DNA from: Halopenitus persicus
GTDB lineage: Archaea > Halobacteriota > Halobacteria > Halobacteriales > Haloferacaceae
NCBI RefSeq assembly: GCF_002355635.1
Contig: NZ_AP017558.1
Coordinates: 2,604,001-2,668,000 of the forward strand
Direction: 5' to 3'
DNA length: 64,000 nucleotides
Both the position numbers and the translations under genes were made by a program. The notes under the pieces were generated by a model. The model saw nothing but the letters and a program-made list of their open reading frames with translations, had not been told where the DNA came from and made no database searches. Below, one piece after another: positions 7,093 through 15,249 of the stretch (positions are counted from its first letter, which is position 1; the number at the start of each line of letters is the position of its first letter).

Positions 7093-9224
7093 CGGCCCAC
7101 CCCCGCGCCCTCGAGACGCGTTTCGACGATGAGCTCGATCAGATCGAGAAACGCCATCTCGCTCGGGATCACGCCGAGCAGGACCGCAAGCGTCATCGCG
7201 GCCAGGATCGGCGCGAGCATGAACCACGTCGTCTCACGACCCAGCAGGGCCGACGCACCCCGGATCGACGTCCAGCCACCCGGCGGCGGGCCGCCGTGGT
7301 GAGCGTGGTCGTCGTGTGCGTGGTCATCGCGTCCGTCGTAGTCATCGCGTCCGTCGTCATCGTGTCCGTCGTAGTCATCGCGTCCGTCGTCATCGTGTCC
7401 GTCGTGGTCGTGCGTGCTGACCTCGTCAACGTGGCCGCTCCCGTCTCTTTCACCTGCGTGGTCGGCGGAACCGCTTTCCGGGGAGAACCGAACGTCCGTG
7501 TCGGAAGGGTTCATATCGACCGCGTAGTCCCCCGTGTCCACGCGTTCGGCGGGCTCCGAGAAGTCACGATCCCCGGGCGCGAAGTCGGGTCTCACGACGC
7601 CGTCGTCCGGTTCGACGTCCTCCGTCTCGTCGGCAGCGTCGTTCTCGTCGCGCTCGTCTCCCTCCGCCACGTCGTCGCCCTCGGCGTCCGGGATCGGCGT
7701 CTCGCCGTCCGGTTCCGAGGTGGTGCTCGCGTCCGGGTCGACGTCGCCGGTCCGCTCGTCGCGGTCGCCGCCGTCGGTTCTGACGGCCTCGATCGTGGCC
7801 GCCGTCCGGCCGCCGAGCGGGAACTCGACGAGCGGCTTGGCGTCGTGGGCATCCTCCGCCTCGAAGAAGGCGGTGTAAACGACCGGCCAGAAGTACGCGA
7901 TGTTGAGCACGCCCGACAGCAGCAGCGCGCCGGCGAGGTAGTAGCCGACCGGCGTCGCCGCGCCCATGGCGACTCCCCCGACCAACATATAGAACTTGCT
8001 CACGAACCCGGCGACGAGCGGGATGCCTGCCATCCCGGCGGCCGCCACCGTGAACGCGACCATCGTCACCGGCATCCGTTTGCCGATGCCGGCCATCTCC
8101 GAGATGTAGTCGGTGTGGGTCTCGACGTGGATGCAGCCCGCACAGAAGAACAGGGTGAGCTTCATGAAGGCGTGTGCGGGGATGTGCAACAGCGCGCCAA
8201 CGAGCCCGTGCCAGCCGAACAACCCGAGTCCGAGCAGGATGTAGCTGAGCTGGCTCACCGTCGAGTAGGCGAGCCGCTGTTTGAGGTGGTCCTTCCGCAT
8301 GGCGATGATGCTGGCGGCGGTGAGCGTGATCGCGGCCATCACCGACAGCCAGACGCCGACGCCGAGGTCGAAGACGACCTCGGGGCCGAAGACGTCGAGG
8401 ACGACCCGCGAGACGCCGAACGCGCCGGACTTGACGACGGCCACCGCGTGCAACAGCCCCGACACCGGCGTCGGCGCGACCATCGCCTCCGGCAGCCACT
8501 GGTGCAGCGGCATCAGGCCGGCCTTCACCGCGAACCCGACCCCGAGCAGGACGAAGGCGATCTTCGCCATTAGGGGATCGCTGTTCGCCGCGGTCGCGAT
8601 CGCGTCGATCCCGCCCGCAGAGAAGGCGACGGTCGGCTCTCCCACGAGGCCGGTGAGCCAGTAGACCAGCACGGTGCCGGCGAGCACGAGCACGCCGCCC
8701 CCGAACATCGTGTACGCGAGGTACTTCCGGCCCGCCGACCGCGCCTCGGGCGTCTCGTCGTGGGCGACGAGCGGGTAGGTCGCGACCGACAGCAGCTCGT
8801 AGAAGACGAAGATGGTGACCAGGTTGCCCGCGAAGGCGATCCCCATCGTCGTCGACAGCGAGACTGCGAAGGCCGCGAAGTACCGGGTCTGGTTGGGCTC
8901 GCCCAGCCCGCGCATATACCCGATGCTGTACAGCGACGTGATGATCCACAGCCCGCTGGCCAGCACCGCGAACAACATTCCCAGCGGGTCCGCCCGCAGG
9001 GTGAATTCGACGTACGGCAGGAAGGTCACGACCTCGGTGACGTAGACGGTCCCGGCGAACACGCCGGGCAGCAGCGAGACCACGGCGCCGAACTTCGCGA
9101 GGGCGGCCAACAGCGTCCACCCCTCGCGGAGGTTCGGCCGGCGGTGGGACGCGACGATAGCCCCGCTGGCAACGAACGATACGAGAACGACGAACAACGG
9201 TCGCAGTGAGTCGACTTCGGTCAT
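7089..9224 (-). CDS. Mrp-type antiporter, second D-type subunit with large acidic His/Asp insert
   Basis: A 711-residue NuoM/MnhD-like subunit. Residues 1-465 carry the usual set of membrane helices, including helix-5 Glu (FVFYELLSVATY), helix-7 Lys (FAVKAGLMPLHQW) and helix-8 Lys (HAVAVVKSGAFG). An insert of about 180 residues (around 468-650, DNA 7277-7820) follows. It is extremely acidic and ends in a His/Asp-rich repeat block; one final membrane segment (about 665-690) comes after. The insert has no counterpart in ordinary MnhD and probably faces the cytoplasm or exterior as a loop. The gene starts immediately after the preceding stop codon, with no gap. Confidence 0.88.
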   Translation of the reverse strand: MTEVDSLRPLFVVLVSFVASGAIVASHRRPNLREGWTLLAALAKFGAVVSLLPGVFAGTVYVTEVVTFLPYVEFTLRADPLGMLFAVLASGLWIITSLYSIGYMRGLGEPNQTRYFAAFAVSLSTTMGIAFAGNLVTIFVFYELLSVATYPLVAHDETPEARSAGRKYLAYTMFGGGVLVLAGTVLVYWLTGLVGEPTVAFSAGGIDAIATAANSDPLMAKIAFVLLGVGFAVKAGLMPLHQWLPEAMVAPTPVSGLLHAVAVVKSGAFGVSRVVLDVFGPEVVFDLGVGVWLSVMAAITLTAASIIAMRKDHLKQRLAYSTVSQLSYILLGLGLFGWHGLVGALLHIPAHAFMKLTLFFCAGCIHVETHTDYISEMAGIGKRMPVTMVAFTVAAAGMAGIPLVAGFVSKFYMLVGGVAMGAATPVGYYLAGALLLSGVLNIAYFWPVVYTAFFEAEDAHDAKPLVEFPLGGRTAATIEAVRTDGGDRDERTGDVDPDASTTSEPDGETPIPDAEGDDVAEGDERDENDAADETEDVEPDDGVVRPDFAPGDRDFSEPAERVDTGDYAVDMNPSDTDVRFSPESGSADHAGERDGSGHVDEVSTHDHDGHDDDGRDDYDGHDDDGRDDYDGRDDHAHDDHAHHGGPPPGGWTSIRGASALLGRETTWFMLAPILAAMTLAVLLGVIPSEMAFLDLIELIVETRLEGAGVGR
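7323..7403. repeat. 33-bp tandem repeats encoding a His/Asp-rich segment
   Basis: Two perfect 33-bp copies (7338-7370 and 7371-7403), preceded by a partial copy, lie within the antiporter gene on the minus strand. They encode repeats of the DGHDDDGRDDY type, followed by HAHDDHAHH. Confidence 0.8.
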
Positions 9225-10811
9225 TCAGATCATCCTCCCGAGGAACGGTTCGAAGAGATCGGCGGCGGCGAAGCCAGCGAATCCGAGCCCGACCGCGGCC
9301 AACGTGACGACAACGAGGACGACGAACGCGCCGGTCGGGACGTCACGCGCTCCCGTGTGACCGCCGTCCGGCTGGGCCGGGGCGTCCGACTGCGTCGACG
9401 CGTTCGGTTGGGTCGGGGCGTCCGCGACGGAAGCCGACGACCCGGCGTCGCCGGGACCGGGATCGGCGCCGGCGAAGTACAGTTGCTCGATGACCCGGGC
9501 GACGTACGCCAGCGTGAACAGGGTGCTCGCGAGCATCACGGCCGCGATCCCCAGTCCGGCGGGATCGCCGCTCCCGGCGGCCCGCACCGCACCGAGCGCG
9601 ATGTACCACTTGCCGAGGAGCCCGACCGAGGGCGGGATGCCGACGAGCGCGAGCCCGAGGACGACGAACGCCCCCGAGAGGTACGGCGCCCGCCGCGCGA
9701 GGCTCGCGAGGTCGGCGACGCGCCGCGCGCCGTAGCCGTACGCGAGCAGGGCGACGGCCAGGAACAGCCCGAACTTGAGCAGGCCGTGGCCGAGCAGGTG
9801 GACGATGCCGCCCAGCAGCGCCGTCTCGTTGGCGAGCGCGATCGCGGCGACGATCATCCCGAACTGCGCGACCGACGAGTAGGCGAACAGCCGCTTGAGG
9901 TCGGACTGCATCGCCGCCAGCGCCGAACCGACGAGGATCGAGACCCCGGCGGCCAGCAGCATCGCGTTCGTGATCGCGTCGTTCGCCGCGAGGAACTCGA
10001 CCGTGAAGACGGTGTAGGTGATGCGCAACAGCGCGTACGCCGCCGACGTGGAAACCAGCGCCGCGATGAACGCCGTCACCGCGTCCGGCGCGCGCTGGTA
10101 GGCGTCCGGCTGCCAGACGTGCAGCGGGAAGACGGCGATCTTCAGCGAGAGGCCGACGACGATGAACGCGTAGCCCGCCCGGATCAGGGGGTCGCCGTAT
10201 CCGACCCCCGCGATCGCGGACTGGAGGTCGATCATGTTCAGCGACCCCGTCGCGAGGAAGGTGTAGCCGACGCCGATCAGATACAGCGAGGCGCCGACCG
10301 TTCCCACGATCAGATACTTGATCGACGCGTACGCGCTGGCGCCCGACCGATCGGCCGCGACGAGCGCGTAGGTGGTCAACCCGACGATCTCCAGGAAGAC
10401 GAAGAGGTTGAAGAGGTCGCCGGTGAGGGTGATCCCCATCAACCCGCCGGTCAGCAGCAGGTACCCGGAGTAGAAGGCGTTCCCGCGCGGCCCGATCACG
10501 CGCGAGAGGACGAGCGTACCGGCCGCGACGAGCGCGACGAGGACCACGAGCGCGGCCGACAGCTCATCGGCGACGAGTTCGATGCCGTAGGGGCGCTGCC
10601 AGCCGCCCAGCTCGTGGACGATCCCGTACTCGGTCGGCGCCCCGACCACGAAGACCGTCCGAGCGATCCAGGCGGCTATGCCGACCAGCGAGACGGCCGT
10701 CGCTGCCGCGATCGGCCAGCCGATCCGGTCGTATCGCCGTCCGAGCAGCAGCGGAAGCGTCGCCGCGAGGATCGGGACGACGATCGCAAGTGGAAGTAGC
10801 AGGTCGCTCAC
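9225..10811 (-). CDS. mnhD: Mrp-type antiporter, first D-type subunit (MnhD-like)
   Basis: A 528-residue integral membrane subunit of the MnhD/MrpD family with about 14 membrane segments. The helix-5 Glu (Glu141, FLEIVGLTTY) and helix-7 Lys (Lys224, SLKIAVFPLHVW) are present. The helix-8 Lys usual in MrpD is missing: the segment reads ALVSTSAAYALLR, with Ser/Thr in its place. A Pro/Gln/Ser/Asp-rich cytoplasmic stretch with short repeats (DAPTQPNASTQSDAPAQPD region) precedes the last helix. It overlaps the mnhC stop by 4 bp and abuts the next D-type gene. Confidence 0.9.
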   Translation of the reverse strand: MSDLLLPLAIVVPILAATLPLLLGRRYDRIGWPIAAATAVSLVGIAAWIARTVFVVGAPTEYGIVHELGGWQRPYGIELVADELSAALVVLVALVAAGTLVLSRVIGPRGNAFYSGYLLLTGGLMGITLTGDLFNLFVFLEIVGLTTYALVAADRSGASAYASIKYLIVGTVGASLYLIGVGYTFLATGSLNMIDLQSAIAGVGYGDPLIRAGYAFIVVGLSLKIAVFPLHVWQPDAYQRAPDAVTAFIAALVSTSAAYALLRITYTVFTVEFLAANDAITNAMLLAAGVSILVGSALAAMQSDLKRLFAYSSVAQFGMIVAAIALANETALLGGIVHLLGHGLLKFGLFLAVALLAYGYGARRVADLASLARRAPYLSGAFVVLGLALVGIPPSVGLLGKWYIALGAVRAAGSGDPAGLGIAAVMLASTLFTLAYVARVIEQLYFAGADPGPGDAGSSASVADAPTQPNASTQSDAPAQPDGGHTGARDVPTGAFVVLVVVTLAAVGLGFAGFAAADLFEPFLGRMI

Positions 10812-11293
10812 GCGCGCTCACCACCTGGGGAGCCGCCACCAGCGCTCGGGGAGCCGCCACCAGCGCTCGGGGAGTCGCCACCGGCCGCCGGCAGATCGTC
10901 CTCCTCGGCCATCGCCTCCCGGAGCGCGTCGGTTCGAAGGGTCCCGTACTCCGTGTAAATACGGACACAGAGCGCGAGCCCCACCGCGGTGAGGCTCACG
11001 CCCACGACGATGGCGGTCAGGACGATCACCTGCGGGAGCGGGCTCACGAGGGTCGCCTCCGGCGCGCCGCCGCTCTCGACGATCGGTATCGAGCCGCCGT
11101 GGACGTACGCGGAGGCGATGAAGAACAGGAAGATCGCGGTCTGGAACAGATTGAGCCCGATGATCTTCTTCACGAGGTGCGGGTTGGCGATCATCATGTA
11201 CAGTCCGATGCACAACAGCACGGTGAACACCGCGTAGGCGTGGCGCGTCGCCAGCACGTCGAGTGCGAGTTGGATCGGTAGGTGGTCGGTCAT
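10808..11293 (-). CDS. mnhC: Mrp-type antiporter subunit C (NuoK-like)
   Basis: A 161-residue homologue of MnhC/NuoK. Three membrane helices lie in the first 110 residues, with the family segment KKIIGLNLFQTAIFLFF. The C-terminal 35 residues are an acidic then Gly/Ser/Pro tail made by two to three copies of a 21-bp unit (10827-10868 plus a diverged copy), giving SPSAGGG repeats not usual in MnhC. It overlaps the neighbouring genes on both sides by 4 bp, so translation is likely coupled. Confidence 0.92.
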   Translation of the reverse strand: MTDHLPIQLALDVLATRHAYAVFTVLLCIGLYMMIANPHLVKKIIGLNLFQTAIFLFFIASAYVHGGSIPIVESGGAPEATLVSPLPQVIVLTAIVVGVSLTAVGLALCVRIYTEYGTLRTDALREAMAEEDDLPAAGGDSPSAGGGSPSAGGGSPGGERA

Positions 11294-12015
11294 CGGTCGG
11301 CCTCCGTGGTCGTGTCGGCGTCAGCTCCGTCGTCGGTGGTTGCGTCAGCGATCTCGGTCTCCGTCCCCGCGCCGGCCCGGTCGTCGAAGCCGGCCGCCAA
11401 CAGGAAGAACAGGCCGACGAGAACCCCGGCGACGATCGGCGCGATGCCGAGGATCTCCACGCCCTCCATTCCGTACTTCACCGGATGCGGGATCGGCAGC
11501 CGGGCGTACTCGAGGAAGGTCCCGCCGCGGGCGAGCCCGACGAGGCCGATCCCGCCGAAGACGAGCACGCCGCCGACCGCGAGGCCGACGACGACGACGT
11601 TCGTGAACCACTCGCGGGTGGCGTCGATCCCGAACGCGAAGGCGATCATCAACACGACGGCGGCGGCGATCGCACCGCCCTGGAACCCGCCGCCGGGCGA
11701 GCCCGCCCCGTGGAAGGTGACGAACAGCCCGTAGGTGAGCGCGAACGGCGCCACGACCTTCACGGTCGACATGATCACCTGGCTCTCCGTGTAGGGCGTC
11801 TGCTGGCGCTGGATCGCCGAGAGATGCGGCCGGGCGTCGTGTCCCGAGTAGGTCGGTTGGATCGGCGGTCGGTCGGTCGTGGCGTCCGATCCGGCAGCGT
11901 CGTCGCCCGGCGCAGCGCCGTTGGCGGCGTCGTCGCCCGGCTCAGCGGTGGTGGCGACGTCGTCGACGACGTCAGGGTCGCGTTCGCCGTCGCCGGCGTC
12001 AGTCGGATCGCTCAC
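11290..12015 (-). CDS. mnhB: Mrp-type antiporter subunit B (MnhB domain)
   Basis: A 241-residue protein with an acidic, Ala/Asp-rich N-terminal extension of about 80 residues and then the MnhB domain. The domain shows STVKVVAPFALTYGLFVTFHGAGSPGGGFQGG, given here only as a region at about residues 85-118, and four membrane segments to about residue 215. The GTG start at 12015 is supported by GGGAGGTG seven to eight bases upstream and by its 4-bp overlap (GTGA) with the preceding stop. The N-terminal extension contains short GDDAA repeats. Confidence 0.88.
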   Translation of the reverse strand: MSDPTDAGDGERDPDVVDDVATTAEPGDDAANGAAPGDDAAGSDATTDRPPIQPTYSGHDARPHLSAIQRQQTPYTESQVIMSTVKVVAPFALTYGLFVTFHGAGSPGGGFQGGAIAAAVVLMIAFAFGIDATREWFTNVVVVGLAVGGVLVFGGIGLVGLARGGTFLEYARLPIPHPVKYGMEGVEILGIAPIVAGVLVGLFFLLAAGFDDRAGAGTETEIADATTDDGADADTTTEADR

Positions 12016-12560
12016 GAGAACACCTCCCGGTGGAGCACGAGCATCGTCGCGATCCCGGCCCCGAAGACGACGACGGCCTCGCCGAAGGTGTCGAACCCAC
12101 GGTAGGAGGCCAACACCGCCATCACCGTGTTGCCGACGCCGGTGTCCGCGTAGGTGTTCTCGAGGTAGTAGCCGGTGACGTCCGGATTCGAGTAGACGGG
12201 CGCGCTCGGGTCCCCGACGGCCGGCATCTGCGTGACCGTTGCGAGCATCACGACGCACAATCCACCAACGGCCAGCGCCGCGGTGGGATTCACGCGCTCG
12301 AAGACGGCCTCGTGGTCCATTCGCGAGGTCTTCGCGATCGTGAGCAGCAGGAGCACGGTCGTGACGCCGGCCGAGATCGCCGCCTCGGTCAACGCCACGT
12401 CGGGTGCCCGGTAGAACGTGTACAGCGCCGCCATCCCGAGGCTGTAGGCCCCGAAGACGATGATCGACGAGAGCACGTCGCGGGCGAGCGCGGTCACGAC
12501 GGCCGTGGCGATCACGAAGACGAACAGCGTCGCCTCGATCGCGGTCACCGCGGCGCTCAT
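12012..12560 (-). CDS. DUF4040-domain Mrp subunit (MrpA C-terminal/MbhD-like)
   Basis: A 182-residue membrane protein with about five helices. The N-terminal part (FGAYSLGMAALYTFYRAPDVALTEAAISAG region) is the DUF4040 domain. In bacterial Mrp this domain is the C-terminal portion of the large MrpA subunit; here it is a separate gene, as in archaeal Mrp/Mbh systems. Because no full-length MrpA is present, the D-type subunits must supply its NuoL-like half (inference). Start and stop both overlap their neighbours by ATGA. Confidence 0.85.
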   Translation of the reverse strand: MSAAVTAIEATLFVFVIATAVVTALARDVLSSIIVFGAYSLGMAALYTFYRAPDVALTEAAISAGVTTVLLLLTIAKTSRMDHEAVFERVNPTAALAVGGLCVVMLATVTQMPAVGDPSAPVYSNPDVTGYYLENTYADTGVGNTVMAVLASYRGFDTFGEAVVVFGAGIATMLVLHREVFS

Positions 12561-12898
12561 CGGCGCTCGTCCCCCTCGGTCCACGGCACGTTCCCGTCCT
12601 CGAAGGCCGCCCGTGCGACCGCGTGGGCGGCGGTCGGGTTGGTCACGAAGATGAAGAACAGCAGGATGGCCGTCTTCACCGACGCTCCCTGCCAGCCGAG
12701 CGTGAGCGCGACCGCGGCCAGACCGAAGCCGGCGCCGAGCGTGTCCGCCTGCGAGGCGGTGTGGGCACGCGCGTAGACGTCCGGAAGCCGGATCACGCCC
12801 GTCATCGAGACGAACGTGAAGAACAACGCCCCCGCAAGGAGCACGAGGATCAGGCCCACGCGTGCCGCCGTGACGGGGTCGAGCGCGTCGAGGGCCAT
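12557..12898 (-). CDS. mnhG: Mrp-type antiporter subunit G
   Basis: A 113-residue MnhG protein with three membrane segments and the family signature GVIRLPDVYARAHTASQADTLG at about residues 34-55. The ATG at 12898 overlaps the mnhF stop by one base (TGATG). It is a small accessory subunit of the antiporter; its length is typical. Confidence 0.92.
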   Translation of the reverse strand: MALDALDPVTAARVGLILVLLAGALFFTFVSMTGVIRLPDVYARAHTASQADTLGAGFGLAAVALTLGWQGASVKTAILLFFIFVTNPTAAHAVARAAFEDGNVPWTEGDERR

Positions 12899-13203
12899 CA
12901 GAGGACCCCCCCACGTTCGACCGTGAACTTCGAGACGGCGATCGCCATCAGGAAGTTCAACAGCGCGTAGACGATCGCGATGTCGAGGAACGTCGGCTCG
13001 TCGAGCGCGGCGCCAAGCAGCGCCAGGATGACGACCGTGTTCGTCCCGAGGACGTTCACCGCGAGCACGCGGTCCTGCATCGTCGGGCCGACCACCGCGC
13101 GGTAGAGCATACCGAGCGCGAGGACGACGAATCCCGCCGCGCCGGCAAGCAGCACGTCGCCAACCGTATAGCCGCCCGCGATCACGACGTCGGCGATGCT
13201 CAT
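12898..13203 (-). CDS. mnhF: Mrp-type antiporter subunit F
   Basis: A 101-residue MnhF protein with three membrane helices. The conserved part GPTMQDRVLAVNVLGT is near residues 39-54 and is followed by FLDIAIVYALLNF. The length is usual for the family. Its ATG overlaps the mnhE stop by 4 bp. Confidence 0.92.
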   Translation of the reverse strand: MSIADVVIAGGYTVGDVLLAGAAGFVVLALGMLYRAVVGPTMQDRVLAVNVLGTNTVVILALLGAALDEPTFLDIAIVYALLNFLMAIAVSKFTVERGGVL

Positions 13204-14330
13204 CGGTGGTCACCGTCCTCGTCGTGATCAGTCCCGTTCGCGGGGGGCTCACGGCCGCCGTCGGTGGTCGCGAACGGCATCGGTTCGTCGGCGTCCGGCC
13301 CCTGCAGGACCGCGCAGTCGTCGCGCTCCCGGGGCGTGGGCATACGGGCGGCCTCCCGGCCGTAGAAGACGAAACGGGTCCACCGCTCGAGCCCGCCGTC
13401 GAAAAGTCCCTCGCGGGCCCACGGGATCAGCGTGTGGACGTAGAGATCCGCGTCGCGCGCTCGGACCGTCAGCGTACCCGGCGTCAGCGTGATCGAGTTG
13501 GCAAGCGTCGTGACCGGCAGTCCCGACCCCACGAGCACGCGCATCCGCGTCATCGTCGGCTCGATCGGTAGCGACGGCGACAGGATGACCCGGGCCACGA
13601 CGACGTTCGATTTGAGGATCTCCAGCAGCAGGAACGGCACGTAGATCAGCCCGCGAACCAGCCGGAGCGGGGAGTCCCGCAGCGTCGGATCGTGGTCCAG
13701 GCTCACCTGCGACAGCGAGATGGCCACCACGAGCGCGGTCGCGACGCCGGTGACGAGATCGAAGGGATAGGTCGGATCGCCCAACACCAGGTAGAACAAC
13801 AGCGACCCGCCGAAGACGGTCGCGAATCTCGGCCCGGTGATCTCCGAGACGAGTCGCTCGCCGCGCGACGGGCGGTCCACGGGTGCCTCCCGGACCTCGA
13901 GCGGGGAGGATGCAAGCTCGAACTCCATCGGCTGGAGGAGCGTCGTGTTGCCGACGGGGGTGTATTCGGGGTCGAGCACGACCGTTTCGATCCCGTGTTC
14001 GTCGGCGTACTCGTGGAGGCGGTCGGCATACTGGCTCGGGCCGAACAGGTAGACGTCCTCCGCGATCAGCGCGGTCTCGACGGCGACGGTTCCCTCCGGT
14101 ACGTCGGCGTCGTCGAGGTCGTAGCGCGCCCAGTCCGCCACCTCCTCGAGCAGCGTCCGCGCAGTCCGCCGACGGTCGTCGATCCGCGGATCGTCCTCGC
14201 GCCAGGAGGCGAGGTAGACGAAGTGGATCGCCGAGACGTCGCCGTCGGCGGCGGCCGCGACGACGTGGGCGACAGTCGACCGCAGCGTGGCAGTGTCCTC
14301 GATCGGGACGACGACCCGGCCGTTAGCCAC
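13200..14330 (-). CDS. mnhE: MnhE fused to an N-terminal universal-stress-like domain
   Basis: A 376-residue first subunit of the Mrp operon. Residues 1 to about 150 look like a UspA/nucleotide-binding alpha-beta domain (VVVPIEDTATLRSTVAHVV at the start, LFGPSQYADRLHEYADEHG later). The MnhE domain follows (about 165-320), with two or three membrane helices and the typical ITLTPGTLTVRARDADLYVH segment, then an acidic tail. The GTG at 14330 is preferred over one three codons upstream, because GGAGGT lies seven bases before it and overlaps the upstream GTG. Fusion of the stress-like domain suggests ligand control of the antiporter (inference). Confidence 0.88.
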   Translation of the reverse strand: MANGRVVVPIEDTATLRSTVAHVVAAAADGDVSAIHFVYLASWREDDPRIDDRRRTARTLLEEVADWARYDLDDADVPEGTVAVETALIAEDVYLFGPSQYADRLHEYADEHGIETVVLDPEYTPVGNTTLLQPMEFELASSPLEVREAPVDRPSRGERLVSEITGPRFATVFGGSLLFYLVLGDPTYPFDLVTGVATALVVAISLSQVSLDHDPTLRDSPLRLVRGLIYVPFLLLEILKSNVVVARVILSPSLPIEPTMTRMRVLVGSGLPVTTLANSITLTPGTLTVRARDADLYVHTLIPWAREGLFDGGLERWTRFVFYGREAARMPTPRERDDCAVLQGPDADEPMPFATTDGGREPPANGTDHDEDGDHR

Positions 14331-14549
14331 CGGGACCACCTCCGGGGACCGTAGTTACGACTGGTGTGGACGACATACAGGGTTCTCGTTCGGGGAGTGG
14401 CACGGACTCCTCAAAACAGTTCTTATCTTCGGGGCGGGTCGCCGCTCGCCGACACCCTCTCGCACGGAGCGAGCCGGGAGGAACCGAATCGGCGTACCGA
14501 TCCTCGAACCACGATACGCTCGTTCCGGCGGAACCACGACTTGCGCCCG

Positions 14550-14840
14550 TTACTCCTCTCGGAGTTTCCGTTCGATCAGCTCGTCGAAGTCGACGTCGCC
14601 ACGCTCGTATGCGTCCCTGTTTTGGGCGACGATACAGCCCTTCTCGGTGATCACGTAGAGCCCGCTGTTCGGGGCCGGGCCGACGCGGTCGAGGAGGTCG
14701 TAATCCGCCAATACCGGAAGTCGGGTGTTGATGTACGACCGGTTTCGGTCGAGAACGTACGCGAGATTCGCCGCGTTGTTCCGCCGACCGTCGATGAGGG
14801 CATCGAGGATCTCGAAGTCGGTCGGAACGGTCAACCGCAT
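14550..14840 (-). CDS. Winged-helix DNA-binding protein (PhiH1 repressor/PadR-like)
   Basis: A 96-residue protein with a winged-helix layout. Helices cover about residues 7-18 and 23-32, a recognition helix lies around NRSYINTRLPVLADYDLL (33-50), and a beta wing is at GLYVITEKG (60-68). It closely resembles the small phage PhiH1-repressor-like regulators common in haloarchaea. It has its own TATA element 21 nt upstream, flanked by an inverted repeat that could be its operator. The 219-bp gap to mnhE (14331-14549) holds no gene; a TATA-like GAAGATAAGA at 14421-14430 may belong to the Mrp operon. Confidence 0.85.
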   Translation of the reverse strand: MRLTVPTDFEILDALIDGRRNNAANLAYVLDRNRSYINTRLPVLADYDLLDRVGPAPNSGLYVITEKGCIVAQNRDAYERGDVDFDELIERKLREE

Positions 14841-14848
14841 TAGGGCGG

Positions 14849-14897
14849 TATAACTCGTGCAAATATATAGTCCTTATTGATTCGCGTGCGAGTTATA
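14849..14897 (-). promoter_or_regulatory. Promoter and candidate operator of the winged-helix gene
   Basis: Perfect 9-bp inverted repeat arms, TATAACTCG (14849-14857) and CGAGTTATA (14889-14897), bracket the TATA element CTATATATTT (14861-14870), which lies 21-30 nt before the ATG. Arm centres are 40 bp apart, about four helical turns. A repressor binding both arms could block TBP and TFB (inference). Confidence 0.55.
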
Positions 14898-14947
14898 ACT
14901 AAATTAAGAAGAGATCATTGGGATATTTCAGTACGGTTGAACCTTGT

Positions 14948-15203
14948 CTAACCAACCAGTGGCTGATCTCTCGAATTGTCCCGTGGATTCCCACTCGAAC
15001 GGTCGACCGGCCGGAACGCCGTTCGAATCCCCCGTCGCGCGGCATCCTGTTCCGTCGTCGTGCGTTTATGGCTCGCGATCGTCAGATCGGGGCGAATGAC
15101 GAATCCTTCGGGGTCGAGACCGTCCTCTTCGTCGAGCACGTACATAGCTGCGGGTCCGGATCGACGTATCAGTGTCGTCCCCATATGCGTGGGTATCAGT
15201 CAT
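14948..15203 (-). pseudogene. Possible frameshifted small haloarchaeal gene
   Basis: Two overlapping minus-strand frames look like pieces of one small protein. Starting at the ATG at 15203 (GGGAGAG upstream), one frame gives MTDTHAYGDDTDTSIRTR and then turns into Arg-rich sequence. The next frame (ATG at 15184) gives AAMYVLDEEDGLDPEGFVI followed by RPDLT and ends at 14948. The acidic start joined to MYVLDEEDG..FVI is faintly like small haloarchaeal proteins such as DUF7556, but this is tentative. It may be decayed, or it may not be a gene. Nothing else is visible between 14898 and 15249. Confidence 0.25.
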
Positions 15204-15249
15204 TATGTCTCTCCCAACTGGCAACGTTGACTGATGGATTCCGGGCGGC

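Noticed and set aside
5668-7302. Long plus-strand open frame opposite the Mrp D-type genes
   Set aside because: Its translation is Arg/Asp/Gly/His rich without any hydrophobic core, the usual shadow of a GC-rich membrane-protein gene. The minus-strand reading is clearly a NuoL/M-like protein.
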